Source: Nocardiopsis sp. FR4
GTDB lineage: Bacteria; Actinomycetota; Actinomycetes; Streptosporangiales; Streptosporangiaceae
Length of the DNA: 64,000 bases
Assembly (NCBI RefSeq): GCF_009830945.1
Contig: NZ_VWVV01000019.1
Coordinates: forward strand, 62,001 to 126,000
Reading direction: 5' to 3'
The notes beneath the pieces were generated by a model. The model saw only the letters and a list, made by a program, of their open reading frames with translations, was not told the DNA's origin and did no database searches. The translations under genes and the position numbers were made by a program. Numbering within the stretch: the first letter of the stretch is position 1; each line of letters opens with the position of its first letter. Shown one piece after another: positions 34,142-42,444 of this stretch.

Positions 34142-34202
34142 GCCCGCCCGCCCCGAACCCCGTCCTCCGGTGGCGCCACACCGGGGGACGGACCCCGTCG
34201 CC

Positions 34203-34754
34203 TCAGAGGCGGCGGATGACCCGGGCCGGGTTGCCGACCGCCACGACGTTGGCCGGAAGGTCGCGCACCACCACCGCACCGGCACCCACCACGGTGTTCT
34301 CCCCGATGCTCACACCCGGGCAGACGATCACCCCGCCGCCCAGCCACACGTTGTCCCCGATGGTGATCGGCTCGGCCGCCTCCCACTTGGCGCGCCGCTG
34401 CTCGGGGTCCACGGGGTGGGTGGGGGTGAGCAGCTGCACGTTCGGGCCGATCTGCACGTCCGCGCCGATCCGGATCGGCGCCACGTCCAGCATCACCGCG
34501 CCGCAGTTGACGAACGTGCGCGGTCCGATGCTGATCCGGTAGCCGTAGTCCACGCGCAGGGGCGGGCGGACCCAGGTGTCCTCGCCCAGCTCCCCCACCA
34601 GCTCGGCCAGCAGCTCCCGGCGGGCCGGGTCGTCGACCGAGGAGTCGTTGAACGCCTCGGAGCGCTTCTCGGCGCGGATGAGGTCGGCCTGCAGTTCGGG
34701 ATCGTCGGCGCGGTAGAGCTCACCGGCGAGCATGCGTTCCTTCTGGCTGGTCAC
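34203..34754 (-). CDS. Maltose O-acetyltransferase/NodL-like left-handed beta-helix acetyltransferase
   Basis: 183-residue hexapeptide-repeat enzyme. The N-terminal Mac domain (MLAGELYRADDPELQADLIR) is followed by hexapeptide turns (ISIGPRTFVNCGAVMLDVAP, IRIGADVQIGPNVQLLTPTH, ITIGDNVWLGGGVIVCPGVS, TVVGAGAVVVRDLPANVVAV). The catalytic His lies in LTPTHPVD. These trimeric enzymes acetylate sugars or related thio-sugars. Start GTG 34754 (or 34757); homologues start close before the MLAGE segment. It converges with the ABC exporter and stands alone. Confidence 0.92.
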   Translation of the reverse strand: MTSQKERMLAGELYRADDPELQADLIRAEKRSEAFNDSSVDDPARRELLAELVGELGEDTWVRPPLRVDYGYRISIGPRTFVNCGAVMLDVAPIRIGADVQIGPNVQLLTPTHPVDPEQRRAKWEAAEPITIGDNVWLGGGVIVCPGVSIGENTVVGAGAVVVRDLPANVVAVGNPARVIRRL

Positions 34755-34883
34755 CACGGTCCCTTCGAGTCGGATGCGCCTCGAGCCTAGACCGGGCGCG
34801 TTGGACCGCGCCGACCGGCTCCGGGTGAGGCACGCCCTGGAGGCGTCCGAGCGGCACGTTCCGCTCAACCGCCTCGCCCGGGG

Positions 34884-35450
34884 TCAGGGAAGAAGGACCG
34901 TCTTGCCCGGCAGGCGCCCGGAGACGGCCTGGTCGTGCACCGCGGCCAGGCCGGCCAGCGGCAGCCGCTGGGCCACGGTGACCTCCAGCTCACCCGCGTC
35001 GACCCGGGCGACGAGTTCGGTGAGCCGGGCGGCGTCGCTGCGCGCGAACACGCGCACCGTGCGCACCCCGCGGCCCGCCTCCTCGGGGCCGGGGGTGGTG
35101 GTGCTGACGAGGGCTCCGCCGTCGGCGACCAGGTCCACCAGGGACGCGGTCTCCCCCGGCGTGGTGGTCACCAGGTTGAGCACCGCGTCGAAGCGCTCAC
35201 CGCCACCCCGCTTCCGGAAGCGGGGTGGCGGTGTGGTCGATGATCCGGTCCGCGCCGTAGGCGCGCAGGCGCTCCCGGCTGCGTTCGCTGCCGGTCGCGG
35301 TGACGGTGACCCCGGCCCGCCGGGCGAGCTGGACGGCGTATCCGCCCACCGCGCCGCCCGCGCCGTTGATCAGGACGCTCTGCCCCGCGCGCAGCCGGGC
35401 GTGCTCGAACAGCGACTGGTGGGCGGTCAGGGCCGAGGAGGGCAGCGCCG
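34884..35450 (-). pseudogene. Quinone oxidoreductase-like (MDR) remnant
   Basis: Two frames carry the Rossmann half of a zinc-independent MDR enzyme: HQSLFEHARLRAGQSVLING, GAGGAVGGYAVQLARRAGVT up to about 35,200, then FDAVLNLVTTTPGETASLV to the stop at 34884. The GroES-like N-terminal half is absent. The frames meet at a perfect 36-base palindrome (35198-35233), where a single-base change would rejoin them. This is a separate gene from the intact one at 28,411, which it resembles only as a family member. Confidence 0.8.
35198..35233. repeat. Perfect 36-base palindrome
   Basis: The arm CACCGCCACCCCGCTTCC is followed directly by its reverse complement. It lies inside the quinone reductase remnant at the frameshift. 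With no loop it could form a cruciform or stall sequencing; coincidence with the frame break makes a sequencing or replication slippage event there likely. Confidence 0.85.
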
Positions 35451-35770
35451 CGGCGCCGCCCCGCCTCCCCCGCGGGCTGAGGCCGGGCCGGCCTTCCGGC
35501 CGCGGCACCGCCGCCGGGGCGCCGAAGGGCGTCGCGGCCGGAAAAACCCCTTGAGCCCCTCTCCGCGTCCTTGTAGGTTGCCCGCGGCCCCGCCGCCGTG
35601 AGGACAGGGGACGAACCAGCGTGACCCCGCCTGCTCTGCGGACCTGACACCTTCTTCCGCTCACCCTGAAGCCGACCCTCCCGTCGGCTCTGCCGGGCTG
35701 CCCGCGCGCGCCCGGTCGTACGGCGTTTGATGCCGCGCGCAATCGGCCTCGTGTCAGGTCCAGAGAGATC
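35451..35770. other. Intergenic stretch between decayed genes
   Basis: No gene recognised. It contains the missing N-terminal side of the quinone reductase remnant, replaced by unrelated sequence, and short G/C dyads such as GCCTTCCGGCC at about 35495, and the leader of the DUF1062 gene. Confidence 0.4.
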
Positions 35771-36330
35771 ATGTCTTCCCAACCCCATACCGTGCTGCCC
35801 TGGATCGTGCGTCGGACCAGGCTGCCGCTGCTGTCGCCGCGGTGCGTGGACTGCCAGTCGGAGTCGGCCACCGCCGGCGAGGGCAGGTTCCGCGTCAACG
35901 CCAACGGCAAGCTGCTGGACGTGTGGCTGCTGGTCCGCTACGTCTCCTGCGGTCGCACGAGTAAGCCCACCGTGCACGAGCGGGCCTCGGTCAGGTCCCT
36001 CGACCCGTCCGAGCTCGACGGTTACCACGCCAACGATCCGGAGCTGGTGGCCTCCCGGCTGTTGGATCCGCTGCTCGCCCGGCGCAACCGCTTCGCCCTG
36101 GACTGGAGGGGGCCTGGCGGCTGGAGGCCCCGTCGGCGTGGCTCGACGAGGGGTGGCCGACCCGGGTGGAGGTCGTCTTCGCGGATCCGGTGCCGGTGCG
36201 CCCGGACCGGCTCATCGCGCGGGGGCTCGGCCTCAGCAGGAACGAGGTGCTGCGCCGGGTCGAGTGCGACGTGCCGTTGCGCCGCCCGGTGAGCACCGGG
36301 TTCACCTGCACCGTGCTGGCCGCGAACTAG
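35771..36330 (+). pseudogene. DUF1062 protein, frameshifted
   Basis: The first frame, from ATG 35771 to about 36,110, reads TVLPWIVRRTRLPLLSPRCVDC, then FRVNANGKLLDVWLLVRYVSCG and YHANDPELVASRLLDPLLAR, matching DUF1062 proteins. The second frame, about 36,110-36,330, continues with VEVVFADPVPVRPDRLIARG, LGLSRNEVLRRVE to the TAG at 36328. The shift lies at GGAGGGGGCC near 36,106, a five-G run, so a base-count error may explain it. If corrected the protein is about 186 residues. One of the zinc-type Cys of the family appears changed (RYVSC). Function unknown. Confidence 0.75.
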
Positions 36331-36408
36331 CGGGGTCCGCGGCGGTCCCGCCCCGGGCGGGGACCGCCGCCTCGAACGGCGGGGGACAGGCACTTTCCCG
36401 GCCCCGGC

Positions 36409-38667
36409 TCAGCGGCCCAGGTAGGCGCGCAGGTGGCGGGCGGTGAGGGTGTCGGCCCCGGCCACCAGGGCGGCGGGGCTGCCCTCGAAGACCACCCGGC
36501 CGCCGTCGTGCCCGGCGCCCGGGCCCAGGTCGATGATGTGGTCGGCGTGTGCCATCACCGCCTGGTGGTGCTCGATGACCACCACCGTGTTGCCGTCGTC
36601 CACCAGGCGGTCCAGCAGCGCCAGCAGGCGGTCCACGTCGGCCAGGTGCAGGCCCGAGGTGGGCTCGTCCAGTACGTACACCGCCCCCTGCCGGGCCATG
36701 CTGACCGCCAGCTTGAGCCGCTGGCGCTCGCCTCCGGACAGGGTGGTCAGCGGCTGCCCCAGGGTGAGGTAGCCCAGTCCCACGTCGTGCAGCCGGTCCA
36801 GGATGGTGCGGGCCTGGCCGGAGGTGAGGAACTCCCGCGCCTGGACCACGGACATCTCCAGGACCTCGCTGACGTTCCTGCCGCGCAGCGTGTGGACCAG
36901 GACCTCGGGGCGGAACCGCCTGCCCCGGCACCGCTCGCAGGTGGAGGCCACCCCGGCCATCATCGCCAGGTCGGTGTAGACGACTCCGGCGCCCTTGCAC
37001 TCGGGGCAGGCGCCCTCGGAGTTGGCGCTGAACAGCGATGCCCTGACCTTGTTGGCCCGGGCGAAGGCGGTGCGGATCGGATCCAGCAGCCCGGTGTAGG
37101 TGGCCGGGTTGGAGCGGCGCGACCCCCGGATCGGGGCCTGGTCGACCACCACCACGCCCTCGCGCCCGGGCAGGGCGCCGTGGACGAGCGAGCTCTTGCC
37201 CGACCCCGCGACCCCGGTGACCACGGTGAGCACCCCCAGCGGGATGTCCACGTCCACGTTCTTCAGGTTGTGGCTGGTGGCACCCCTGATGGGCAGGGCG
37301 CCGGCGGGCTGGCGCACCCGCTCGCGCAGCGCGGCCCGGTGGTCGCCGGTGAGCGTGCCCGAGGCGCGCAGCCCGGCCACGTCCCCGGAGTAGGTGACGT
37401 GCCCGCCCGCGGGACCGGCGCCGGGCCCCAGGTCCACCACGTGGTCGGCGATGGCGATGGTCTCGGGCTTGTGCTCGACCACCAGGACCGTGTTGCCCTT
37501 GTCGCGCAGGCTCAGTAGCAGGGTGTTCATCCGCTCGATGTCGTGCGGGTGCAGTCCCACGGTGGGCTCGTCGAAGACGTAGGTGACGTCGCTGAGGCTG
37601 GAGCCCAGGTGGCGGACCATCTTGACCCGCTGGGCCTCCCCGCCGGACAGGGTGCCCGACTCCCGGTCCAGGCTCAGGTAGCCCAGCCCCACCTGGACCA
37701 GGGACTCCAGGGTGTGGCCGAGGTTGTCCAGCAGCGGCTTGACGGAGGGTTCGTCCAGGCCGCGCACGAACGCGGCGAGGTCGTCGACCTGCATGGCCGA
37801 GCACTCGGTGATGGTGCGCCCGGCCACCCTGACCGACCGGGCCCGTTCGTTGAGGCGGGTGCCCTCGCATTCGGGGCAGGTGGAGAAGGTCACCGCGCGG
37901 TCGACGAACGCGCGGATCTGCGGCTGCATCGCCTCACGGTCCTTGGCCAGGTAGGTGCGTTTGAGCTTGACCAGCAAACCCTCGTAGGAGAAGGAGTTCG
38001 TGCCCACCTTGACGCGGGTGGCGGGCTGGTGCAGGAAGGTGTGCCACTCCTCCTCGGTGTAGTCGCGCAGCCTGCGATCGGGGTCCAACAGCCCGGAGTG
38101 GGCCATGACCTGCCAGTACCAGGCGCCCACCCCGTAGCCGGGGACGGTGATGGCGCCCTCGTTCAGGGACAGGTCGCGGTCGAAGAGCTCCTCCGTGTCG
38201 ATCCGGTTGGTGCGGCCCAGGCCCTCGCACTCGGAGCACATGCCCTCGGCGTGGTTGAAGCTGAACGCGCTGGAGGGCTCCAGGCGCGGGGTGCCCGCCC
38301 GGCTGAAGACGATCCGCAGCATGGCGGCGGCGTCGGTGGCGGTGCCCACGGTGGAGCGGGAGTTGGCGCCCATCCGCTCCTGGTCGACGATGATGGCCGC
38401 GCTCAGGTTGCGCAGGCTGTCCACGTCGGGGCGTCCCAGGCTCGGCATGAAGCCCTGGACGAAGGTGCTGTAGGTCTCGTTGATGAGCCGCTGGGACTCG
38501 GCGGCGATAGTGCCGAAGACGAGCGAGGACTTCCCCGAGCCGGACAGGCCCGTGAAGACGCTCAACCTCCGCTTGGGGATGTCCAGGCTGACGTCGGCGA
38601 GGTTGTTCTCCCGGGCCCCCCGGACCTGGATGGTGTCGTGGGCGTCGGCGGCGGTCTCGGAAGGCAC
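36409..38667 (-). CDS. UvrA-like ABC-ATPase (drug-resistance type, DrrC-like)
   Basis: 752-residue protein with two nucleotide-binding domains as in UvrA, but shorter than the ~950-residue repair subunit. First domain: GLSGSGKSSLVF near residue 40, zinc modules CSECEGLG and CPECEGTR, signature LSGGEAQRVKMV, then TYVFDEPTVGLHP. Second: VAGSGKSSLVHGALPG, CPECKGAG and CERCRGRRF, LSGGERQRLKLA and YVLDEPTSGLHLADV. Short UvrA paralogues of this type (for example DrrC) protect DNA from intercalating antibiotics. The divergent TetR gene and duplicated operators suggest drug-induced expression. Start GTG 38667 follows GAGGAG. Confidence 0.92.
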   Translation of the reverse strand: MPSETAADAHDTIQVRGARENNLADVSLDIPKRRLSVFTGLSGSGKSSLVFGTIAAESQRLINETYSTFVQGFMPSLGRPDVDSLRNLSAAIIVDQERMGANSRSTVGTATDAAAMLRIVFSRAGTPRLEPSSAFSFNHAEGMCSECEGLGRTNRIDTEELFDRDLSLNEGAITVPGYGVGAWYWQVMAHSGLLDPDRRLRDYTEEEWHTFLHQPATRVKVGTNSFSYEGLLVKLKRTYLAKDREAMQPQIRAFVDRAVTFSTCPECEGTRLNERARSVRVAGRTITECSAMQVDDLAAFVRGLDEPSVKPLLDNLGHTLESLVQVGLGYLSLDRESGTLSGGEAQRVKMVRHLGSSLSDVTYVFDEPTVGLHPHDIERMNTLLLSLRDKGNTVLVVEHKPETIAIADHVVDLGPGAGPAGGHVTYSGDVAGLRASGTLTGDHRAALRERVRQPAGALPIRGATSHNLKNVDVDIPLGVLTVVTGVAGSGKSSLVHGALPGREGVVVVDQAPIRGSRRSNPATYTGLLDPIRTAFARANKVRASLFSANSEGACPECKGAGVVYTDLAMMAGVASTCERCRGRRFRPEVLVHTLRGRNVSEVLEMSVVQAREFLTSGQARTILDRLHDVGLGYLTLGQPLTTLSGGERQRLKLAVSMARQGAVYVLDEPTSGLHLADVDRLLALLDRLVDDGNTVVVIEHHQAVMAHADHIIDLGPGAGHDGGRVVFEGSPAALVAGADTLTARHLRAYLGR

Positions 38668-38685
38668 GCTGCTCCTCAGGATTCC

Positions 38686-38730
38686 TTATGCGATAAACTG
38701 ATGGCCCGCGAAGGTTAGTTTATGCCCTAA
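38686..38730. promoter_or_regulatory. Duplicated TetR-type operator between UvrA-like and TetR genes
   Basis: TTATGCGATAA (38686-38696), itself a perfect dyad TTAT-GCG-ATAA, and TTATGCCCTAA (38720-38730) lie 34 bases apart. Together with their flanks they are also an imperfect inverted pair (CCTTATGC/ATAAACT against AGTTTATG/CTAAGG). The site covers both divergent promoters. Confidence 0.75.
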
Positions 38731-38740
38731 GGAGATGCAA

Positions 38741-39541
38741 GTGGTGGTCTACGCCGGACAGGGCGACCCCCGTCGCTGCATGGCCCTGCTGTGGCGGGCC
38801 CCCGACGAGGGGCCCGCGCGCACCGCGCCGGGCCCCAAGCCCGAGCTCAGCGTGGACCTGGTGGTGGAGGCCGCCGTGGCCGTGGCCGACGACGAGGGGA
38901 TGGGGGCGCTGTCCATGCGTGCGGTGGGCGAGCGCCTGGGCCGCACCGCCATGTCCCTGTACACCTACGTGGCCAGTAAGAACGATCTCGTCGAGCTGAT
39001 GTACGACCACGTGTTCGCCGAACTGGTCGAGGCCGCCGAAGCCGACGGCGAGCCCGACTGGCGGGCGGCCACGACCTCCTGGGCGGTGCGACTGTGGCAC
39101 TTCTTCCTGCGCCATCCCTGGACGCTGGAGGTCTCCCAGGCCCGCCCGGTGCTGGGGCCCAACCAGTACCGGCTCTTCGAGTCCCTGGCCCGGGTCCTGT
39201 ACCGCGCCGGACTGGCCCCCGTCCGGATCCGCGGCGCCTACGGCAACCTGTTCACCCTGGTGCGCGGATCCGTCCAGACCGCCGCCGAGGCGCGGCGGGC
39301 CGAGGCGGTCACGGGGGTGCCTGAGGACGAGTGGTGGTACGCGCGCTCGGCGCAGCTGGAGGAGGTGGCCCCCGACTTCGCCGAGCGCTTCCCCACCCTG
39401 ACCCTCATGGCCGAACAGGGCGCCTTCCTCAACGACGACGAGGACGAGCCCTACCTGGAACAGGAAGCCTGGGAGACCTTCCGGTTCGGGCTGGAGGCGC
39501 TGCTCGACGGCATCCAAGGCGCGATCGGCGCGCGGACCTGA
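38741..39541 (+). CDS. TetR-family regulator (TetR_C_1 type)
   Basis: About 266-residue repressor. HTH: LVVEAAVAVADDEGMGALSM, then RAVGERLGRTAMSLYTYVAS and KNDLVELMYDHVF. C-terminal domain (about residues 100-266) is of the tetracycline-repressor type (RHPWTLEVSQARPVLGPNQY). The start is uncertain: AAGGAG (38729-38734) abuts an ATG at 38735 but is 6 bases before GTG 38741, which I prefer. Two operator copies overlap its promoter and the UvrA-like gene's, so it probably represses both until a drug binds. Confidence 0.9.
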   Translation: MVVYAGQGDPRRCMALLWRAPDEGPARTAPGPKPELSVDLVVEAAVAVADDEGMGALSMRAVGERLGRTAMSLYTYVASKNDLVELMYDHVFAELVEAAEADGEPDWRAATTSWAVRLWHFFLRHPWTLEVSQARPVLGPNQYRLFESLARVLYRAGLAPVRIRGAYGNLFTLVRGSVQTAAEARRAEAVTGVPEDEWWYARSAQLEEVAPDFAERFPTLTLMAEQGAFLNDDEDEPYLEQEAWETFRFGLEALLDGIQGAIGART

Positions 39542-39586
39542 GGACGGTGGAACCGGCCTGGGACCGGCGGCGCGCCGGGAGCGCGT

Positions 39587-39612
39587 CGGGGGCGGCCGGG
39601 GCGCCGCCCCCG
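39587..39612. terminator. Bidirectional hairpin between TetR and phosphatase genes
   Basis: CGGGGGCGGC and GCCGCCCCCG with a 6-base loop, located between convergent genes 46 bases after the TetR stop and 26 bases before the phosphatase stop. Confidence 0.6.
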
Positions 39613-39637
39613 AGCGGGCGGGGGCGGCGCGGGGGTG

Positions 39638-40906
39638 TCACAGGGTGTCGGTCACGCGCTTGCCGTCGGTCTTGTCGATGGTGAAGGAGTCCACGACGGT
39701 GCCGTCGGCGGTGCGGGCGGTGTAGTGCAGGCGGGCACCGTCCACCCGCACGGTCTGGAAGGTCTGGGTGTTGGCCAGCTGCACCCGCGCCTCGGCGCCG
39801 TTCTCGGTCCAGTTGGCGGTGGAGGCGCCGTACATCTTGGTTCCGGTGACCGCGACGGTGTAGACCGGCCCGGTCTGCACGGCCGGGTCCGAGGTGCGGT
39901 TGGCGGTCAGGTTGCCGCGCGCGTAGGAGTGGTCGTGGCCCTGCAGGACGAGGTCGACGTCGTGGGACTCCAGGGTGTCGAGCCAGGCGCGGCGCAGGGC
40001 GGCGTTGTCACGGCTGGGGCTGTTGGAGAAGACCGGGTGGTGGAAGGTGACCACGGTCCAGGGGTGGGGGTTGCCGGCCAGGGCCTGCTCCAGCCAGCGC
40101 TGCTGGGTGGCCAGCCAGGAGCTGCTGCTCAGCGGGGCCGCGGCGCGGTAGTTGGAGTTGAGGACGATGAAGCGCACGCCCTGGTAGTCGGTGTGGTAGA
40201 CGGTCTGGGGCAGGTGGTTGCCGCTGGTGGGGCCGTTGCCGGCGCCGGGGAACTGCGGGGTCCAGTACCGGCTCAGGGAGAACAGGGAGTACTCGTGGTT
40301 GCCGGGGGTGGTGACGTGGTTCATGGTGCCGGTGGCCTCGGGGCCGAAGGCCTCGAACCACTCCGTCCACTGCGCCTCGCTGTTGGACGAGTCGACCAGG
40401 TCGCCGGCGTGCACGGCCAGTTCGGCGTCGGGTTCGGCGGCCAGGGCGGCGCGCACCACGGGCGCGGCGCCCGAGGAGATGCCGTTCTGGACGTCACCGA
40501 AGTACAGGAAGGTGAAGGGGTCGGCGTCGGAGGCGGCGGTGGTGAAGGTGCGCCAGGGACTGAAGTCGGTGCCGTCGCCCACCCGGTAGCGGTAGGCGGT
40601 GTCGGGGGCCAGCCCGGTGGCGGTGGCCCTGTGGAAGGTGCCGCCGACCGAGGCGGTGTTGGTGCCCGCCACGGTGGTGACCTGGCCGGGGGCCGAGGCC
40701 GGGGCGATCTGCAGGGTGGGGTTGGCGGAGGTGTCCGAGCGCCAGGTGAGGGTCTGGGAGGTGGCGGGGTCGGCGGTGGGCGACAGGAGGACGCGTTCGG
40801 GGGTGGTGGCCGCGGCCGCGGTGGGCGCGGTGGCCACCGCGGTGGTCAGGGCCAGCAGGGTCGTGCACAGCAGGGCGAGGGGTCGTCGTGCGCTGAAGGG
40901 GGACAA
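39638..40906 (-). CDS. Secreted purple-acid-type metallophosphoesterase
   Basis: 422-residue exported phosphatase. Signal peptide: Arg-rich start then LALLCTTLLALTTAVATAPT, cleavage near AAA. Residues about 35-125 form a fibronectin-like purple acid phosphatase N-domain. The catalytic domain shows FGDVQ, HAGDLVD, TPGNHEY, FHHPVF and QGHDHSY, the dinuclear metal-binding set of the calcineurin-like superfamily. It likely releases phosphate outside the cell. A PHO-box-like array of 11-base repeats (40966-41008) sits in its promoter region, consistent with phosphate-starvation control. Confidence 0.92.
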   Translation of the reverse strand: MSPFSARRPLALLCTTLLALTTAVATAPTAAAATTPERVLLSPTADPATSQTLTWRSDTSANPTLQIAPASAPGQVTTVAGTNTASVGGTFHRATATGLAPDTAYRYRVGDGTDFSPWRTFTTAASDADPFTFLYFGDVQNGISSGAAPVVRAALAAEPDAELAVHAGDLVDSSNSEAQWTEWFEAFGPEATGTMNHVTTPGNHEYSLFSLSRYWTPQFPGAGNGPTSGNHLPQTVYHTDYQGVRFIVLNSNYRAAAPLSSSSWLATQQRWLEQALAGNPHPWTVVTFHHPVFSNSPSRDNAALRRAWLDTLESHDVDLVLQGHDHSYARGNLTANRTSDPAVQTGPVYTVAVTGTKMYGASTANWTENGAEARVQLANTQTFQTVRVDGARLHYTARTADGTVVDSFTIDKTDGKRVTDTL

Positions 40907-40965
40907 GACGGGGCCTTTCTGTCACGGGGAGGCTGACGCAGCGAAGGTAACCGCCCGTGGGCAAC

Positions 40966-41008
40966 GTCCCGTGAACTCCCTGTGACTATCGGTAGCAACC
41001 AAGTGAAC
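40966..41008 (-). promoter_or_regulatory. PHO-box-like PhoP-binding repeats upstream of phosphatase
   Basis: On the minus strand, GTTCACGGGAC (40966-40976) and AGTCACAGGGA (40977-40987) are adjacent 11-base units with TCAC in register, and GTTCACTTGGT (40998-41008) follows about two units upstream. Streptomyces PHO boxes are 11-base direct repeats with a GTTCACC core. The location 60-100 bases before the phosphatase start fits. Confidence 0.65.
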
Positions 41009-41114
41009 GCGACGGCCGTGTTCCGGGGACCCCTCCCGGCCGCGAGCGCGCGGGAAGCAGGGCCTTCGGCGCGGCGGGACGGGGGTTTCCGCCGCCGAGG
41101 GCCCTGCCCGCAGG

Positions 41115-41420
41115 TCACAGGTTGGTCCACCTGTGGGAGGAGACGTTGTTGTTCAGCGCCTGGCCGGAACCGGAACCGGTGCCCGGGTCGAAGGTCCACT
41201 GGCGCAGGTCGTTGAGGACCACGCCGTTGTGTACGCCCCGGCGGGCCCCGGAGTGGTTGAGCCCCCAGTAGGCCCACACGTCGTCGAGGTTGCCGGGGCA
41301 GCCGTTGTTCCACAGCGAGGAGGTGGTGTTGCGGCACGCCTTCCAGTTGGAGGAGTCGCCCGTCCAGGAGCCGCAGGGGCGGCCCGCGCGACTGGGAACG
41401 CTCCCAGACACGTAGGATCG
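41115..41420 (-). pseudogene. Peptidase inhibitor family I36 remnant, N-terminally truncated
   Basis: About 80-90 residues: CGSWTGDSSNWKACRNTTSS, LWNNGCPGNLDDVWAYWGLN and HSGARRGVHNGVVLNDLRQW, ending SSHRWTNL. This matches the C-terminal part of I36 (Streptomyces metalloproteinase inhibitor-type) beta/gamma-crystallin proteins, which are secreted. The signal peptide and N-terminal portion are missing: upstream sequence is the start of the divergent aldo/keto reductase (ATG 41426) and gives only unrelated residues. No start codon with a ribosome binding site was found. Confidence 0.75.
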
Positions 41421-41425
41421 CCCCC

Positions 41426-42403
41426 ATGGAAACACGCGTACTCGGCCGCACCAGCACAAACGTCAGCGTCATCGGCTTCGGCGCCTGGCAGATCGGGGCC
41501 TCCTGGGGCGAGGTCAGCGAGACCGACGCCATGGACGCCCTGCACGCGGCAGCCGACGCCGGGGTCACCTTCTTCGACACCGCCGACGTCTACGGCGACG
41601 GGCGCAGCGAGCGGCTCGTCGGCCGGCTGCTCAGGGAACGCCCCGGCCTCACCGTGGCCACCAAGATGGGCCGCCGCCTGGAGCAGGTCCCCGCCAACTA
41701 CAACCCCGACAACTTCCGCGCCTGGAACGACCGCTCCCGCGCCAACCTGGGCGTGGACACCATCGACCTGGTCCAGCTGCACTGCCCGCCCTCCAGCGTC
41801 ATCGCCACCGACGCCGTCTTCGACGACCTGGACGCCATGGTCGAGGAGGGCCGCATGCGCGCCTACGGGGTCTCGGTGGAGACCGTGGACGAGGCCCTGA
41901 CCGCGATAGCGCGCCCGCACGTGGCCAGCGTCCAGATCATCCTCAACGCCTTCCGGCACAAGCCCCTGGAGCGGGTCCTGCCCGCCGCCCGCGAGGCCGG
42001 GGTGGGCGTCATCGCCCGCGTCCCCCTGGCCAGCGGCCTGCTCTCGGGCAGGTTCAGCGCAGACACCGCCTTCAGCGAGGACGACCACCGCAACTTCAAC
42101 CGCGAGGGCCAGGCCTTCGACCGGGGTGAGACCTTCTCCGGTATCGACTACGCCACCGGCCTGAAGGCGGTCGAGCGTCTGCGCCCCCTGGTGCCCGAGG
42201 GCGCCACCATGGCGCAGTTCGCACTGCGCTGGATCCTGGACCAGGAGGGCGTCAGCGTCGTCATCCCCGGCGCCCGCAACGCCGCCCAGGCCCGGGGCAA
42301 CGCGGCCGCCGCCGAGCTGCCCCCGCTGGACGCCGCCACCCGCGCCCGGGTCCGCGAGGTCTACGACGAGCTGATCCGCCCCCAGGTCCACCACCTGTGG
42401 TGA
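41426..42403 (+). CDS. Aldo/keto reductase
   Basis: 325-residue TIM-barrel NADPH oxidoreductase. Family features: LGRTSTNVSVIGFGAWQIGA, FFDTADVYGDGRSE (catalytic Asp and Tyr), TVATKMGR (catalytic Lys), DLVQLHCPP (His) and GVSVVIPGARNAAQARGNA (phosphate-binding of NADP). Substrate unknown. Start ATG 41426 lies a few bases after AGGA. A strong hairpin follows and separates it from the convergent enoyl-CoA hydratase. Confidence 0.93.
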   Translation: METRVLGRTSTNVSVIGFGAWQIGASWGEVSETDAMDALHAAADAGVTFFDTADVYGDGRSERLVGRLLRERPGLTVATKMGRRLEQVPANYNPDNFRAWNDRSRANLGVDTIDLVQLHCPPSSVIATDAVFDDLDAMVEEGRMRAYGVSVETVDEALTAIARPHVASVQIILNAFRHKPLERVLPAAREAGVGVIARVPLASGLLSGRFSADTAFSEDDHRNFNREGQAFDRGETFSGIDYATGLKAVERLRPLVPEGATMAQFALRWILDQEGVSVVIPGARNAAQARGNAAAAELPPLDAATRARVREVYDELIRPQVHHLW

Positions 42404-42407
42404 CCCG

Positions 42408-42444
42408 CGCGTGGGGGCGGGGCCGTGCGCCCCGCCCCCACGCG
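42408..42444. terminator. Bidirectional terminator between aldo/keto reductase and enoyl-CoA hydratase
   Basis: Perfect 16-base stem CGCGTGGGGGCGGGGC and its complement with a 5-base loop, starting 4 bases after the reductase stop and ending at the hydratase stop. It serves both convergent genes. Confidence 0.8.
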
